This document shows positions 8,201-13,651 of a stretch of 13,651 nucleotides of DNA, one piece after another (the first letter of the stretch is position 1; each line of letters starts with the position of its first letter). Both the position numbers and the translations under genes were made by a program. The notes beneath the pieces were generated by a model. It ran no database searches. It saw only the letters and a list, made by a program, of their open reading frames with translations, and had not been told where the DNA came from. This DNA comes from JBBRFH01 sp038224615. GTDB lineage: Bacteria; Planctomycetota; Phycisphaerae; Tepidisphaerales; Tepidisphaeraceae. Where the stretch lies: positions 1 to 13,651 of the forward strand of contig JBBRFH010000069.1 of the NCBI GenBank assembly GCA_038224615.1, given 5' to 3'.

Positions 8201-8451
8201 CTATCATCCAAGGCAATCGCGACCGCCTGCGACCGATCCTGATGACGACGCTCGCGCTGGTCGCCGGCATGCTGCCAATGGCGCTGGCGACCGGTCCCGG
8301 CTCCGAAGAGCGCCGCAACGTCGCGTTCGTCGTGATCGGCGGACAGTTGATGTCGCTGTCGGTAACGCTACTGCTCACCCCCGTCGCCTATTCGCTCCTC
8401 GACGACCTCTCCGCCCGCATCAAGAAGCGACGAGAAGCGCACGCAGACTAA
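5287..8451 (+). CDS. RND multidrug-type efflux permease (HAE1 family, AcrB-like)
   Basis: The proton-driven inner-membrane pump of the tripartite system, 1054 residues, the usual length for AcrB homologues. It opens with FINTFIRRPVFASM and TM1, then the first porter half (about 38-330) with the family pattern DLPTISVRTTLAGAAPEDMET. TM2-TM6 follow to about 480, with TM4 carrying Asp400-Asp401 in GIVIDDAIVVLENI, matching AcrB's proton-relay Asp407-Asp408. TM7 is near 530, the second porter half about 555-870, and TM8-TM12 run from about 881. Lys950 in VVKKNAIL matches AcrB Lys940. The paired Asp and Lys support proton coupling and drug or lipophile export rather than heavy-metal (CzcA-type) export; the real substrate cannot be read from sequence. 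No clear Shine-Dalgarno precedes the ATG, so translation may depend on coupling to the channel gene. No second permease or in-operon adaptor is present. Confidence 0.97.
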   Translation: MTGFINTFIRRPVFASMIVLAGVVVGAAAYSGLGVDRFPSVDLPTISVRTTLAGAAPEDMETEVTQEIEEVVNTVDGIEELRSITGQGSSVIIATFRLDRNVDTAAQDVRDKVATVRNKLPADADEPIVSKFDNDSQPVITYTLSGDRSLRELSEIADKVVKRRLQRSRGVGEVEVVGAAERTINITVNAARLHAMGIPITQVRTAIASANSEIPGGNVTDPQREASLRTIGKLADARQFGDIVITNVNGRPVRVRDVASVEDGVAEQRSLSRLDGKPAVSLNIRRQSGANTIEVIEGVKSEAALVRAELPPGVQLNVNRDQSNYIYAALHEINTHLILGSILACLVVFAFTRSWRSTIIAGIAIPASVITTFAMMWALGFTLNSVTMLALVLMVGIVIDDAIVVLENIFHMLEEKKLTPMEAARRGTSEIATAVLATTLSLAVIFVPVSFMSSISGRFLYQFGITAAVAVLVSMAVSFILTPTLSARMLAGEMKRMSEHTGEVAASRGGLYGVVDRLYTVMLRFVIRIRWVAAGVGVLIICSSVLLFGRIQKSYLPEGVDEAEFQVSIEGPQSMSFAATDAVMRQVEAELMKMPEIRALLVQVGGGFIGGVNQGDITVKLPPHEERLFGPERFFKALMRGHPMAAFHGNFSQAQVMDKVTATLRKYKDLRATVRNFAGFNIGGGSFDVDISVSGPDLQTIADATDKLSKQGMAAGGFRNLNTTLRLNKPELRVNIDRERASDLGITPQDIGTALRILVGGDREVTRFRDPDTAENYDVRLRLAEGDRDDPEKVPQLFLTGSLNQLVELRNIATLNPALSTARIDRLDRQRDARVRGFLATGAALQTQIDMLLQKAKDLNLPPGNNVTVRGAGRELERTSREFAFAFMLSIAFMYMILASQYEHLMHPLTILLSLPLCLPFALFSLWMGGQTLNLYSALGLLVLFGVVKKNAILQIDHMNQLRNRGMPRAQAIIQGNRDRLRPILMTTLALVAGMLPMALATGPGSEERRNVAFVVIGGQLMSLSVTLLLTPVAYSLLDDLSARIKKRREAHAD

Positions 8452-8490
8452 GCGACGGCGACGCCGGTACTCGTCGAGCAGACGGTGTAA

Positions 8491-8590
8491 ATCCGAGTGA
8501 CGAAACCAGAAATCCGAATCAAGCCTGAATGACGAAATCCAAAACGGGTATGCGTTCTGTCATCCGGGTTGGTGGTTTCGTCATTCGGAT
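8491..8590. repeat. Degenerate inverted repeat of GACGAAATCCGAAT type between convergent genes
   Basis: Bases 8491-8507 pair with 8574-8590 at 16 of 17 positions around a 66-base spacer. Inside the spacer are further related pieces (AATCCGAATC at 8511-8520, AATGACGAAATCC at 8528-8540), so it looks like a worn mosaic of one short motif. It fills most of the gap between the permease and M20 peptidase genes, which converge here; the right arm includes the peptidase stop and last codons. It may act as a bidirectional terminator, or be a dispersed repeat. Confidence 0.55.
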
Positions 8591-9969
8591 TTCGCCGCAA
8601 GCTCCGCATACAGCGCCGCCGCCGTTCGAGAGCCTGCGTGGAGGCAGTCGAGGTCGAACTTTTCATTGGGCGAATGTACGCAATCGTCGGGCAGGCCGAA
8701 GCCGACGAAGATGCAATCGACGCCGAGCTTCTGTTTGATCGTTGCCGCGATCGGGATGCTCCCGCCGGAGCCGATGAGGGTGGCGGGTTGGCCGAAGCCT
8801 TTTTCGACAGCCCGTCGTGCCGCGGCGACGGCCGGGTGATGCTGCGGGACGAGGTACGCGGGCGCGATGCCGTGGTCGAGGAACTCGATCGTCACGCCGA
8901 GCGGCGCCATCTCGCGCATCATCTCCCTGAACGCGTCCCGAATCTTGATGGGGTTCTGATTGGCGACCAGCCGGAACGACACCTTCGCGCTCGCCTGCGA
9001 TCCGATCACCGTCTTAGCGCCGATGCCCTGATAACCGGCGGTCAGGCCGTTGACGTCGCAGGTCGGGCGGGCCCAGGTGCGCTCGATGATTGTCCGCCCG
9101 CGCTCGCCGCCAGTAGCGCCGATGACGTTGAGGTCGCGCAGGTATTCCTCCTCGTCGAAGGGGAGTTTCTTCCACGCCTCGCGTTCATCTGCATCCAGTT
9201 CAACAACGTCGTCATAGAACCCGGGCACCGTCACGCGGCCGTTGTGATCGTGGAGTGCTGCGATCAACTTCGCGAGGACGTTCGCGGGGTTCGCCACCGC
9301 CCCGCCGTAGATTCCGCTGTGCAGGTCGCGGTTCGGGCCTTTGACGATTATCTCCTGATAGACCAGCCCGCGCAAGCCGGTCGTGATCGCGGGGTGGCCG
9401 CGGGCGAACTGGTTGGTGTCGCTGATGATGCAGACGTCGCTCTTGAGTGCAGCCGCGTGCTCGACGATGAACTTTTCGAGATTCGGCGAGCCTATTTCCT
9501 CTTCGCCTTCAACGAGCAGGATCAGGTTGATCGGCAGCCCGCCGTGCGCCTGCCACGCCAGAATCGCCTCGACGTGAGCCCACACCTGCCCCTTGTCATC
9601 GACGGCCCCGCGCGCGTACACCGCGTCCGTCCCCGCAGCAGTCTTTCGGACCGTCGGCTCGAACGGCGGCGACTTCCATAGTTCCAGCGGCTCGGGCGGC
9701 TGCACGTCGTAGTGCCCGTACACCAGCACCGTCGGGCGGCCGGCGACGTGCTTGTTCTTCGCAACCACGCACGGATGCCCCGCCGTCTCCATCACCGCGA
9801 CGTCGAGCATCGCGAACTTCAGTTGATCCGTCAGCCACTGCGCACACCGCCGCATATCCGGCTTGCGCGCCGGGCTGGTGCTGACGCTGGGGATTGCGAG
9901 GAACTCTTTGAGCAGCACCAGCGACTGGTCGTGACGCTGGTCGATGGTGGCAAGGACTTGGTCGAGCAT
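8581..9969 (-). CDS. M20 family metallopeptidase (dipeptidase, CNDP/DUG1-like)
   Basis: A 462-residue cytoplasmic di-zinc peptidase of the M20 family, close in pattern to carnosinase/DUG1-type dipeptidases that cleave dipeptides. Visible metal and catalytic residues: His86 and Asp88 in VYGHYDVQPPEPLELW, Asp124 in YARGAVDDKG, the catalytic Glu157 with ligand Glu158 in LVEGEEEIGS, Asp184 in IISDT, and His432 in DDCVHSPNEKF. The lid/dimerisation domain lies between, with DLHSGIYGGAVANP, as in this subfamily. The frame is open up to 10047, but those 26 extra codons are translated repeat sequence, so the ATG at 9969-9967 (MLDQVLATIDQRHD) is chosen. No strong ribosome binding site is seen. It is the second of two minus-strand genes, 144 bases after the thioesterase, with palindromic repeats between, so the two may not be co-transcribed. 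Substrate specificity is not determinable. Confidence 0.93.
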   Translation of the reverse strand: MLDQVLATIDQRHDQSLVLLKEFLAIPSVSTSPARKPDMRRCAQWLTDQLKFAMLDVAVMETAGHPCVVAKNKHVAGRPTVLVYGHYDVQPPEPLELWKSPPFEPTVRKTAAGTDAVYARGAVDDKGQVWAHVEAILAWQAHGGLPINLILLVEGEEEIGSPNLEKFIVEHAAALKSDVCIISDTNQFARGHPAITTGLRGLVYQEIIVKGPNRDLHSGIYGGAVANPANVLAKLIAALHDHNGRVTVPGFYDDVVELDADEREAWKKLPFDEEEYLRDLNVIGATGGERGRTIIERTWARPTCDVNGLTAGYQGIGAKTVIGSQASAKVSFRLVANQNPIKIRDAFREMMREMAPLGVTIEFLDHGIAPAYLVPQHHPAVAAARRAVEKGFGQPATLIGSGGSIPIAATIKQKLGVDCIFVGFGLPDDCVHSPNEKFDLDCLHAGSRTAAALYAELAAKSE

Positions 9970-9973
9970 GAGT

Positions 9974-10000
9974 CCACGAATCTTCACGAATTGCACGAAT
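9974..10000. repeat. Three-unit CACGAAT box, copy A
   Basis: CACGAAT (or a one-base variant) occurs three times at steps of about 10 and 9 bases within 27 bases, immediately upstream of the peptidase start. It differs from the box after pgi (12341-12367) at two positions and from the inverse of the box at 10107-10133 at four. It forms the left outer arm of a nested inverted structure around the 26-bp palindrome. Confidence 0.7.
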
Positions 10001-10024
10001 AAGACAAAGAGTGGCGCAGCATTT

Positions 10025-10087
10025 TGTACTGTGGGCATCTTGCCCACAGCCTGGCCTATTTGCTGTGGGCAAGATGCCCACAGTACA
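10025..10087. repeat. Perfect 26-bp inverted repeat with palindromic arms
   Basis: Bases 10025-10050 are exactly complementary to 10062-10087 around an 11-base loop. Each arm also folds on itself: CTGTGGGCA, three bases, then TGCCCACAG (10029-10049 and the mirror). The element can therefore form either one long hairpin or two small ones. It lies between the thioesterase and peptidase genes and would fold strongly in the transcript. It resembles dispersed GTGGGCA..TGCCCAC palindromes found in many copies in some bacterial genomes; whether it is repeated here cannot be seen from one window. Confidence 0.8.
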
Positions 10088-10106
10088 CAGATGCGGCATC
10101 GCTCTG

Positions 10107-10133
10107 GTTCGTGCTATTCGGGAAGATTCGCGG
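10107..10133. repeat. Three-unit CACGAAT box, inverted copy B, overlapping the thioesterase stop
   Basis: The reverse complement of this stretch matches box A (9974-10000) at 23 of 27 positions. It forms the right outer arm around the 26-bp inverted repeat. The thioesterase stop codon (10116-10114) and its last residues lie within it, so part of the reading frame is made from repeat sequence. Confidence 0.6.
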
Positions 10134-10608
10134 ACAGCATTTCCGCAGCGCGATCGCTCGCCGGATCGGCGACCAGTGTGCGACACATGCGGATATGCAC
10201 TTCGGCCGAGAGCGGCACGTACTTGCCTGTCGCTTCGGCAATCAGCCTGTCGGCGTCGTGGATTTCGCCGGTGGTGGTGATCAGGCGCGAACGGACGAGC
10301 GCCGGCTTCGCGGTCACCGTCAGCGTGCGGTCGATCTGGGCGATCGATCGAAATCGTACCGTTATTTCGCCGGCGAGGCAGAAGCGCTTCTGCGCCCATG
10401 TGGCCGCCCAGACCATCGCCTCGTCGAGCACGGTCGCCAGCACGCCGCCGTGCAGAACACCCTGGAAACCGATGTGCTGCGGCTTGGTGAGAAACGCGAC
10501 CTTGACCACGCCCGTCGACGCATCGACGAACGACGTCACTTGAAATCCCATCGAGTTGTCGCGGCCGCAGACGAGACAACCGGCCGTGCGGGGTAGTTGA
10601 AACATCAT
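10114..10608 (-). CDS. PaaI-like hotdog-fold thioesterase
   Basis: A 164-residue protein of the hotdog thioesterase superfamily (PaaI/YigI type), which hydrolyses acyl- or aryl-CoA thioesters in the cytoplasm. The hallmark is GVLHGGVLATVLDEAM at about 50-65, with His53-Gly-Gly and the following Asp62-Glu63 on the hotdog helix, the usual active-site region. Near the N-terminus is CLVCGRDNSMGF (11-22), a CxxCG-N-G motif common in this subfamily and possibly structural or metal-binding. The fold continues with strands TVRFRSIAQIDRTLTVTA and LIAEATGKYVPL. Two adjacent ATGs (10608 and 10605) are possible. No clear ribosome binding site is seen. It is divergent from pgi, with about 100 bases between. 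Its substrate is unknown. The last few residues are encoded by an intergenic-type repeat. Confidence 0.88.
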   Translation of the reverse strand: MMFQLPRTAGCLVCGRDNSMGFQVTSFVDASTGVVKVAFLTKPQHIGFQGVLHGGVLATVLDEAMVWAATWAQKRFCLAGEITVRFRSIAQIDRTLTVTAKPALVRSRLITTTGEIHDADRLIAEATGKYVPLSAEVHIRMCRTLVADPASDRAAEMLSANLPE

Positions 10609-10650
10609 CCGGATGATAGTGACGCTTGGCCTCAGGCGCTTGGCGAAGAA

Positions 10651-10678
10651 TCGAAAATCTCCGGCCGATCGCTACACT
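10651..10678 (+). promoter_or_regulatory. Weak candidate promoter for pgi
   Basis: TACACT at 10673-10678 matches the TATAAT -10 consensus at four of six positions, with TCGAAA sixteen bases upstream as a poor -35. It lies in the divergent gap about 33 bases before the pgi ATG. A GGAG at 10699-10702 then sits nine bases before the start as ribosome binding site. Confidence 0.25.
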
Positions 10679-10711
10679 CGGGCGCTCACATTATTCCCGG
10701 AGCCTGCAGAC

Positions 10712-12337
10712 ATGAGCACACTCACCAGTTCCCCCGCGTACCAAGCCCTCGCCACCCATTACGAACAGATCAAGGACACGCCCATGCGTGACCTGTTCGC
10801 CAAGGACAAGGCCCGCTTCGGCACGTTCAGCGTGCAGGTCGAAGACCTGCTCATCGACTTCTCCAAGAACCGCATCACCGCCGACACCTTCAAACTGCTG
10901 ATCGATCTGGCAAAGCAGCAGAAGATCGAGGCCTGGCGCGAGCGCATGTTCTCCGGCGAGAAGATCAACATCACCGAAGACCGCGCCGTCCTCCACGTCG
11001 CGCTGCGCAATCGCTCGAACACGCCGATCAAGGTCGATGGCAAGGACGTCATGCCCGACGTCAACGACGTCCTCGCGCAGATGAAGGCGTTTAGCCACGC
11101 CGTCCACGGCGGGCACCACAAGGGCTACACCGGCAAGAAAATCACCGACATCGTCAACATCGGCATCGGCGGATCAGATCTCGGCCCGGTGATGGTCACG
11201 CACGCGCTTAAGCCTTACGCGGTCGAGGGCGTCAATGTCCACTTCGTCAGCAACGTCGACGGCACGCACATCGCCGAGACGCTCAAGCTCGTTGATCCGG
11301 AAACCGTCCTGTTCATTATCGCCAGCAAGACTTTCACCACGCAGGAAACCCTCGCCAACGCCCACAGCGCCCGCGACTGGTTTCTCAAGACCGCGATCAA
11401 CAAGGCCCACGTCGCCAAGCATTTTGTTGCCGTCAGCACCAACGCGAAGGAAGTGGAAAAATTCGGCATCGACACCGCCAACATGTTCGGTTTCTGGGAC
11501 TGGGTCGGCGGGCGCTATTCGCTGTGGAGCGCCATCGGTCTCTCGATCGCGCTCTATGTCGGCTACAACAACTTCGAGAAGCTGCTGGCTGGCGCGCACA
11601 GCATGGACAAGCACTTCCAGACCGCCCCGCTGGAGAAAAATCTCCCGGTGATCCTGGCGGTCCTCGGCGTTTGGTACAACAACTTCTTCGGCGCCCAGTC
11701 CGAAGCGATCCTGCCTTACGACCAATACCTCGACCGCTTCGCCGCGTACTTTCAGCAAGGCGACATGGAGTCCAACGGCAAGTACGTCGATCGCGACGGC
11801 AAGCCGGTTGACTATCAGACCGGGCCGATCATCTGGGGCGAGCCCGGCACCAACGGCCAGCACGCGTTCTATCAGTTGATTCATCAAGGAACGAAGCTCA
11901 TCCCCTGCGACTTCATCGGCGTCTGCCAGACCCACAACCCGCTCGGCCGGCACCACGCGATGCTGATGAGCAACTTCTTCGCGCAGACTGAGGCCCTCGC
12001 GTTCGGCAAAACCAGCGACACCGTGGAAAAAGAAATGGGCGACAAGGCAACCCCCGCGCTCGTCCAGCACCGCACCTTCCCCGGCAACCGTCCCACCAAC
12101 AGCATCCTCATCAAGCAACTTACGCCCTACACGCTCGGCCAACTGCTCGCGATGTACGAGCACAAGATCTTCGTCCAGGGCATCATCTGGAACATCAACA
12201 GCTTCGACCAATGGGGCGTCGAACTCGGCAAACAACTCGCCAACGCCATCCTCCCCGAACTCGAAGCCGCCGGCACCGTGTCGAGCCACGATTCATCGAC
12301 CAATGGCCTGATCAATCACTTCAAGGAAACCAAGTAG
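10712..12337 (+). CDS. pgi: Glucose-6-phosphate isomerase
   Basis: Interconverts glucose 6-phosphate and fructose 6-phosphate in glycolysis and gluconeogenesis, in the cytoplasm as a dimer. The 541-residue product is close to the 549 residues of E. coli Pgi and follows it almost without gaps: FSGEKINITEDRAVLHVALRN early, VNIGIGGSDLGPVMVT for the phosphate-binding region, and both family signatures, DWVGGRYSLWSAIG and FDQWGVELGK. The catalytic residues are present: Glu353 in GDMESNGK, His384 in GTNGQHAF and Lys507 in GVELGK, matching E. coli Glu355, His386 and Lys514. The C-terminus ends SSHDSSTNGLINHFK as in the enterobacterial enzyme. The frame is open from 10613, but the ATG at 10712 has a GGAG nine bases upstream and gives the normal N-terminus. 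The gene stands alone, divergent from the thioesterase; ettA follows 140 bases downstream after repeat sequence. Confidence 0.97.
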   Translation: MSTLTSSPAYQALATHYEQIKDTPMRDLFAKDKARFGTFSVQVEDLLIDFSKNRITADTFKLLIDLAKQQKIEAWRERMFSGEKINITEDRAVLHVALRNRSNTPIKVDGKDVMPDVNDVLAQMKAFSHAVHGGHHKGYTGKKITDIVNIGIGGSDLGPVMVTHALKPYAVEGVNVHFVSNVDGTHIAETLKLVDPETVLFIIASKTFTTQETLANAHSARDWFLKTAINKAHVAKHFVAVSTNAKEVEKFGIDTANMFGFWDWVGGRYSLWSAIGLSIALYVGYNNFEKLLAGAHSMDKHFQTAPLEKNLPVILAVLGVWYNNFFGAQSEAILPYDQYLDRFAAYFQQGDMESNGKYVDRDGKPVDYQTGPIIWGEPGTNGQHAFYQLIHQGTKLIPCDFIGVCQTHNPLGRHHAMLMSNFFAQTEALAFGKTSDTVEKEMGDKATPALVQHRTFPGNRPTNSILIKQLTPYTLGQLLAMYEHKIFVQGIIWNINSFDQWGVELGKQLANAILPELEAAGTVSSHDSSTNGLINHFKETK

Positions 12338-12340
12338 CGT

Positions 12341-12422
12341 CCACGAATCGGCACGAATTGCACGAATCAGAAGCATGTCTTGGCTTTGCTCGAATATTCG
12401 TGCGATTCGTGCAGATTCGTGG
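12341..12422. repeat. Inverted pair of three-unit CACGAAT boxes after pgi
   Basis: Bases 12341-12367 hold three CACGAAT units at steps of 10 and 9 bases. Bases 12396-12422 are the inverse of this at 25 of 27 positions, with a 28-base loop between. Transcribed from pgi, the pair would form a long stem three bases after the stop, so it may serve as a 3' end or RNA-stabilising structure. The same box occurs as a nested inverted pair near 9974-10133. Confidence 0.75.
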
Positions 12423-12434
12423 TTCCATTCCATT

Positions 12435-12464
12435 CATCCGCGTGCATCTGCATCGATCTGCGGC
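12435..12464. repeat. Second three-unit box, 10-base period, upstream of ettA
   Basis: Three 10-base units, CATCCGCGTG, CATCTGCATC and GATCTGCGGC, share the core ATCTGC or ATCCGC. The array ends 13 bases before the ettA ATG, directly after the CACGAAT pair. Its motif differs from that of the neighbouring box but its unit number and period are alike. The leader of ettA is therefore largely repeat sequence; no clear promoter was recognised there. Confidence 0.5.
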
Positions 12465-12477
12465 TAAATAAGACGGA

Positions 12478-13651
12478 ATGGCCGACGCATCCGAAAAGAT
12501 CATCTTCTCCATGATCGGGGTCTCCAAGGAGATCAACCGCAAGTTCATCCTCAAGGACATCCACCTCTCGTACTTTTACGGGGCGAAGATCGGCGTGCTC
12601 GGCTTGAACGGCGCGGGCAAATCCACCCTGCTCAAAATTCTCGCCGGCGTCGACACCAATATTGAAGGCAAGATCATCCGCCAGCCGGGCTACACGATCG
12701 GCTACCTGGCGCAGGAGCCGCAGCTCGACAAGGGAAAGACGGTCAAGGAGAACGTCGAGCAAGGGATGCAGTCCACGCTCGACCTGCTCGCCGAGTACCA
12801 CGCCATCAGCGAAAAATTCGCCGAGCCGATGGATGACGACCAGATGCAGAAGCTGCTCGACAAGCAAGGCCACATCCAGGAGAAGATCGACCAGCTCGAC
12901 GCATGGAATATCGACCAGCAGCTTGAGATGGCGATGGACGCCCTGCGCTGTCCGCCGGCCGATTCGATCGTCGACCCGCTGTCGGGCGGCGAGAAGCGCC
13001 GCGTCGCGCTGTGTCGCCTGCTGCTGCAGAAGCCCGACATCCTCATCCTCGACGAGCCGACGAACCATCTCGACGCCGAATCCGTCGGCTGGCTCGAGCA
13101 TCATCTCAAGCAGTACAAGGGCACGGTCATCGCCGTCACCCACGATCGGTACTTCCTCGACAACGTCGCCGGGTGGATTCTCGAGCTCGATCGCGGGCAG
13201 GGGTATCCGTACAAGGGCAACTATTCGACCTGGCTCGAAGGCAAGAAGACCCGCGTCGAGATCGAAGAGAAGCAGGACAAGGCCCGCCAGAAGATGCTTG
13301 CCCACGAGCTCGAATGGGTACGGCAGTCCCCCACCGCCCGCGTCGCCAAGAGCAAGGCGCGCCTCGCCAACTACGAGCGCCTGGCCGCCGAAGCAGAAAG
13401 GCAAAAGGACGTCGAGCTCGACATCTTCATCCCCCCCGGCCCGCGCCTCGGCCGCAAGGTGATCGAGGCCAACCAGCTCAGCAAAGCCTTCGGCGACAAT
13501 CTTCTGCTCGACAAGGTGACGTTCGACATCCCGCCTAACGCCGTCGTCGGCATCATCGGCCCCAACGGAGCCGGCAAGACCACGCTTTTTCGCATGATCA
13601 TCGGCACCGAAAGACCCGACAGCGGCGCGAGGGTGGTGGGCGAAAGCGTCA
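12478..13651 (+). CDS. ettA: ABC-F energy-dependent translational throttle EttA, N-terminal part
   Basis: EttA binds the ribosomal E site and, by its ATP/ADP state, gates entry into the elongation cycle; it has no membrane domain. The first 391 residues are present; the family is about 555 long, so the end lies beyond the window. The first ABC domain shows Walker A GLNGAGKST (42-50), the arm region within about 95-145, signature LSGGE (168-172), Walker B with Asp192-Glu193 in ILILDEPTNHLDAES, and the switch His222 in VTHDRYFLDNVAGWILELDRG. The linker typical of ABC-F proteins follows (about 235-320), with WVRQSPTARVAKSKARLANYE. The second ABC domain begins with IFIPPGPRLG and its Walker A GPNGAGKTT at 361-369. 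The arm and the IPPGPRLG block favour EttA over Uup or the antibiotic-resistance ABC-F proteins. The ATG at 12478 has a purine-rich AGACGGA very close upstream, a weak ribosome binding site. Confidence 0.95.
   Translation, partial: MADASEKIIFSMIGVSKEINRKFILKDIHLSYFYGAKIGVLGLNGAGKSTLLKILAGVDTNIEGKIIRQPGYTIGYLAQEPQLDKGKTVKENVEQGMQSTLDLLAEYHAISEKFAEPMDDDQMQKLLDKQGHIQEKIDQLDAWNIDQQLEMAMDALRCPPADSIVDPLSGGEKRRVALCRLLLQKPDILILDEPTNHLDAESVGWLEHHLKQYKGTVIAVTHDRYFLDNVAGWILELDRGQGYPYKGNYSTWLEGKKTRVEIEEKQDKARQKMLAHELEWVRQSPTARVAKSKARLANYERLAAEAERQKDVELDIFIPPGPRLGRKVIEANQLSKAFGDNLLLDKVTFDIPPNAVVGIIGPNGAGKTTLFRMIIGTERPDSGARVVGESV

Noticed and set aside
8569..9681. A 370-codon plus-strand frame opposite the M20 peptidase
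   Set aside because: The minus strand carries every expected M20 metal ligand, so this is a shadow.
9970..10047. N-terminal extension of the M20 peptidase by 26 residues
   Set aside because: The extra codons are translated CACGAAT box and palindrome sequence, which does not belong to the family N-terminus.
9974..10133. CRISPR array
   Set aside because: The repeats are inverted and lack equal spacers, and no cas gene is present.
11174..12289. A 371-codon minus-strand frame opposite pgi
   Set aside because: Shadow of the conserved isomerase; no signature of its own.
12367..13404. A 345-codon open frame on the minus strand opposite ettA
   Set aside because: It antisenses conserved Walker A, signature and Walker B motifs and shows only shadow-like composition; it also runs into the intergenic repeats.
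1..13651. A new defence, mobile or biosynthetic gene cluster
   Set aside because: All genes except the small exported protein fall in known housekeeping, efflux or regulator families; no nuclease, toxin, integrase, reverse transcriptase or biosynthetic enzyme set was seen.

Overview
The window is GC-rich, densely packed chromosomal DNA from a Gram-negative bacterium. It holds ten protein genes, two of them cut by the window edges. An outer membrane is implied by the tripartite RND efflux pump with lipid-anchored partners. Long GC-driven shadow frames, a stand-alone CII-like helix-turn-helix protein and short palindromic repeats in many gene gaps together suggest Planctomycetota, perhaps Phycisphaerae. 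That assignment is inferred from general character, not from a marker gene.

Left part (1-1870): the N-terminal part of the 16S rRNA dimethyltransferase RsmA/KsgA lies on the minus strand and runs off the left edge. A strong hairpin separates it from a minus-strand exported protein of unknown function, which starts at TTG with a good Shine-Dalgarno. Divergent from that is a plus-strand HTH protein resembling phage CII-type regulators.

Centre (1891-8451): a complete RND multidrug-type efflux locus. The periplasmic adaptor is on the minus strand. Divergent from it is a plus-strand run of TetR-family regulator, TolC-like outer-membrane lipoprotein and HAE1-type permease. A perfect 20-bp palindrome with core ACTGACCGGTCAGT sits in the divergent gap and is very probably the operator by which the TetR protein controls both arms. 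The TetR and TolC-like genes overlap as ATGA, and the permease follows 7 bp later.

Right part (8452-13651): housekeeping genes. On the minus strand are a PaaI-like hotdog thioesterase followed by an M20 family dipeptidase. On the plus strand are glucose-6-phosphate isomerase and the first 391 residues of the ABC-F translation factor EttA. The gaps here hold several kinds of short repeat: three-unit CACGAAT boxes in inverted pairs, a perfect 26-bp inverted repeat whose arms are themselves palindromic, a second three-unit box with about 10-bp period, and a degenerate GACGAAATCCGAAT-type inverted repeat. Two genes take their last codons and stop from such repeats.

No clearly new multi-gene system is visible. 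The points most worth a second look are the repeat architecture, the split efflux locus with its operator, and the CII-like regulator. No tRNA, rRNA, CRISPR array, transposase or integrase was recognised, and no gap between genes exceeds about 150 bases.
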